This document shows, piece by piece, positions 62,301 to 64,000 of a DNA stretch of 64,000 bases. Position numbers and translations under genes: made by a program. The notes under the pieces were generated by a model that had not been told where the DNA came from, did not search any database, and worked only from the letters and a program-made list of their open reading frames with translations. This stretch comes from Paenibacillus sp. FSL H7-0737 (GTDB taxonomy: Bacteria > Bacillota > Bacilli > Paenibacillales > Paenibacillaceae), in contig NZ_CP009279.1 of the NCBI RefSeq assembly GCF_000758545.1, forward strand, positions 3,968,001-4,032,000, written 5' to 3'. Each line of letters begins with the position of its first letter. The first letter of the stretch is position 1.

Positions 62301-62382
62301 CGTTAACCTGCTGTTAGCTTAAATGAAAAAGAAGAGCTACCCTATAGGAAGCTCCTCCACTAACGTTCTCAGTAAGCTCGAT
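62301..62382 (-). repeat. attC-like site HH (rightmost, class 4)
   Basis: CGTTAACCTGCT-GTTAGCTTAAATG, hairpin GAAGAGCTacc..AGCTCCTC, CACTAAC-GTTCTCA-GTAAGCTCGAT. In the 400 bp to its left (61874-62300) I find no convincing gene, only a short frame with DTVSANQFRLEDGNEISF that may be a remnant. Confidence 0.75.
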
Positions 62383-62447
62383 GACTTATCTAAATCGGAA
62401 TAAAATTCTGCTATCGACACAAATATCAGAATAGGTGGACTCCACCT

Positions 62448-63314
62448 CTACCGGAAATTTTCTACACACTCATGTAGAAAGGCGTCTAGTGTGCGTGGCT
62501 CTCTGCCGAGCAAGCGCTTCACAGTGTCATTTGGACTTTCTGGCACCATCCTAGACATGGTTTGAATTTCCACAACGTGGTTCGCGAGCCAAGGAGGCAG
62601 ATTCCCGTGCTCGATAAGATTACGGAGTAGTACTTGGGGTTCCAAGTTGATGTAACTTATCGGCCGATTAAGCAGGGCAGATAGTCGACTCGCGATCTGG
62701 GGATAACTGAAAATCTCCGAACCAGTAAGCGTATATATATGGCCTGATACCTTGTGGTTGGTCAGAACTTCTGCGGCAACGTCTGCAATATCGCGACAGT
62801 CTATAAAGTTACACGGTGAAACGCCCATGGAGCCGAAGAAAACATTTTGGGTTGTGATCGTTGGTGCAAAGCGCCTTAAATTTTGCATGAACGCATAGGG
62901 GCGCAATACGGTGTGGGTGAGACCCGATTCTCTCAGCGTGTTCTCAATTTCTTGATGCCAGCCCGCCACTGCCACTGGAGAGCTCTGCTCAAAGGCTGGA
63001 CTGGATATTTTTACGATGTGTTTGATTCCAGATTCGGCGGCAATCTGAATGATAGAGGTTTCCAATTCGATTTGTCTTGGACTGTTGGACATGGCAAGGA
63101 AGAGCTGGCTAGCACCTGTAAACACGCGTCGCAGCGATTCAGGATCGGAAGCATCCACCCTTGCGACCTCAGTAGTCGATCGGCCTTTTTCTCCGATCTG
63201 ATCACGCAACTTCTCTGGCTCTCTGCTCAGCGCCCTGACAGGTATGCCAAGATAAACCAAACGTTCCAAAAGCGCACTTCCAATCGTACCTGTTGCTCCC
63301 ATAATAACTATCAT
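62448..63314 (-). CDS. NmrA-like NAD(P)H-binding oxidoreductase
   Basis: A 288-aa atypical SDR: MIVIMGATGTIGSALLERLV (GxTGxxG), LSREPEKLRDQ after strand 2, and HTVLRPYAFMQNL. This matches NmrA/quinone-oxidoreductase QorB-like proteins, which sense redox state or reduce quinones. It lies 2 bp downstream of a membrane-protein gene in one operon, outside the array. Confidence 0.85.
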   Translation of the reverse strand: MIVIMGATGTIGSALLERLVYLGIPVRALSREPEKLRDQIGEKGRSTTEVARVDASDPESLRRVFTGASQLFLAMSNSPRQIELETSIIQIAAESGIKHIVKISSPAFEQSSPVAVAGWHQEIENTLRESGLTHTVLRPYAFMQNLRRFAPTITTQNVFFGSMGVSPCNFIDCRDIADVAAEVLTNHKVSGHIYTLTGSEIFSYPQIASRLSALLNRPISYINLEPQVLLRNLIEHGNLPPWLANHVVEIQTMSRMVPESPNDTVKRLLGREPRTLDAFLHECVENFR

Positions 63315-63316
63315 TT

Positions 63317-63820
63317 TTATCTTCTCCTTTTAGATGAAAAATTAGTTGTGACGGCAAGTCGCCACCGCCATGTCACTATCGTGCTCGCTATGAATCCAGA
63401 CAACGGGAAATCGATCCAGACACGATTTACCCAGGCCAAGTGATTACTCGGAATCATAATTTCTACTACAACAGATGTCACCCATGCAGCGTATAGTCCA
63501 AATGAGGACCCGGTCATTGCGAATACCCCTACCACAACCAAGTGAGGTGCACCGATGACCCATCGCAAATGGCCCACTCGGCTGTGCAACAAAAGCCCAA
63601 TCATCAAGGCCATCAAGGCCGATGCACCGCCAATTGTGGTCAATGCCGCTATTTGAAGCCCCCTATCTGCAGTAACCAATCCCCCGATACCTGCCATAAT
63701 GGCAGGAGCAGCATAGGCCATTACAACTTCACGCCATAGTACAAAAGTCTTTTTCTTGGAACCAGCAGCCTTGATGCCGTAAACATCATCTGTCTGATTC
63801 GAGTATTTCATCTGGTTCAT
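63317..63820 (-). CDS. Four- to five-TM membrane protein
   Basis: A 167-aa protein with TM helices at about 31-48 (MAYAAPAIMAGIGGLV), 54-76 (IAALTTIGGASALMALMIGLLL), 88-105 and 108-128 (GLYAAWVTSVVVEIMI). No motif recognised; DoxX-like or DUF-type. It is co-transcribed with the NmrA-like gene from a promoter overlapping a palindrome. Confidence 0.7.
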   Translation of the reverse strand: MNQMKYSNQTDDVYGIKAAGSKKKTFVLWREVVMAYAAPAIMAGIGGLVTADRGLQIAALTTIGGASALMALMIGLLLHSRVGHLRWVIGAPHLVVVGVFAMTGSSFGLYAAWVTSVVVEIMIPSNHLAWVNRVWIDFPLSGFIASTIVTWRWRLAVTTNFSSKRRR

Positions 63821-63870
63821 TTACTTGCTCCTTTCTTCTTTGAAGTAGTTCAATGATTGCGTTCAGCTAG

Positions 63871-63894
63871 ATATAATTAGGTGCCTAACTATAT
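63871..63894. promoter_or_regulatory. Palindromic operator of the NmrA-like operon
   Basis: Dyad ATATAATTAGG-TG-CCTAACTATAT (10 of 11 pairs). Such TTAGGTGCCTAA-type dyads are typical of MarR or HxlR regulators. The start of the membrane-protein gene is 50 bp away. Confidence 0.6.
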
Positions 63895-63899
63895 AAGAG

Positions 63900-63925
63900 T
63901 AAAAATAGGCTAGCTTCACTAGCCC
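63900..63925 (-). terminator. Terminator of the gene entering from the right
   Basis: GGCTAG-TGAAG-CTAGCC followed on minus by TATTTTTA. Confidence 0.75.
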
Positions 63926-63928
63926 ATT

Positions 63929-64000
63929 CTACTCATTACTGATATTTCCCTTTGGTTTCGAGCCTAATTCGCCCGTAAGTGCTGAGATGCCTTGTGTAAC
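63929..64000 (-). CDS. 3' end of a gene running off the window
   Basis: The last 23 codons (VTQGISALTGELGSKPKG.., ending ISNE) before TAG, with a terminator right after. The nearby palindrome suggests a regulator gene, but the tail is too short to assign. Confidence 0.45.
   Translation of the reverse strand, partial: VTQGISALTGELGSKPKGNISNE

Noticed and set aside
30700..62382. CRISPR array
   Set aside because: Repeats are 80-100 bp compound sites separated by whole genes of varied length, not short repeats with uniform spacers, and no cas gene is present.
30700..62382. Sites as mere terminators or REP/BIME elements
   Set aside because: The flanking dyads are conserved while the terminator hairpin is swapped among classes, the strand bias is complete, and genes are cut exactly at dyads. 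Terminators alone do not explain this, though terminator function is likely additional.
1..64000. tRNA, rRNA or riboswitch genes
   Set aside because: No cloverleaf, rRNA core sequence or known riboswitch core was found while reading either strand; a covariance search could still find a weak one.

Overview
The window looks like a chromosomal segment of a Paenibacillus-type Firmicute. The basis is moderate-to-low GC, purine-rich Shine-Dalgarno sites, several CUT1 sugar ABC transporters each next to AraC or YesM/YesN-type regulators, a GH52 beta-xylosidase, and copper-amine-oxidase-type stalk and WG-repeat proteins. The species cannot be told from sequence alone.

Region 1 (1-30.4 kb) is ordinary accessory/core chromosome. 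It holds an ArsR-SRPBCC pair with a clear operator, a cupin, a siderophore-binding lipoprotein with an AraC regulator and a Fur-like box, a MerR/MFS efflux pair, PlsY plus a glycosyltransferase, an MFS/ROK pair with a 52-bp perfect palindrome, a UgpB-like sugar ABC operon with a Gfo/Idh dehydrogenase, metallophosphoesterase and GNAT, a secreted propeller-like protein, an AraC regulator and a chemoreceptor. It ends in a xylo-oligosaccharide locus: GH52 beta-xylosidase, divergent AraC, ABC importer and YesM/YesN two-component system.

Region 2 (about 30.7-62.4 kb) is the remarkable part. Roughly 38 small, functionally unrelated genes or gene remnants all lie on the minus strand. They are separated by more than 30 copies or remnants of one compound repeat. 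A full copy is about 80-100 bp and has two tandem dyads (AACTAWC-N6-GTTAGTT and AACTAWM-N7-GTTAGYT) flanking a variable hairpin. The dyads can fold onto each other and leave unequal C-rich spacers unpaired. This is the architecture of integron attC sites, placed 3' of each gene as in an integron cassette array. The hairpins also look like intrinsic terminators in the gene sense. Cargo is typical of cassettes: GNATs, phosphotransferases, a CPT-like kinase, glutathione peroxidase, MsrA, FabZ, DinB, a methyltransferase, an HD-CHAP fusion and many unknowns. The array contains a frameshifted tyrosine recombinase and a second truncated copy. That recombinase is Xer-like and lacks the IntI-specific insertion. 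At 47.7-50.5 kb the array is interrupted by an ordinary MFS/LysR/VOC block.

Region 3 (62.4-64 kb) returns to an ordinary operon: an NmrA-like oxidoreductase, a membrane protein, a palindromic operator and the 3' end of another gene.

Several cassette genes are broken by in-frame stops or single-base frameshifts, some at T homopolymers, so decay and possible base-calling error should both be kept in mind. I saw no rRNA, tRNA, CRISPR array or recognisable IS transposase.
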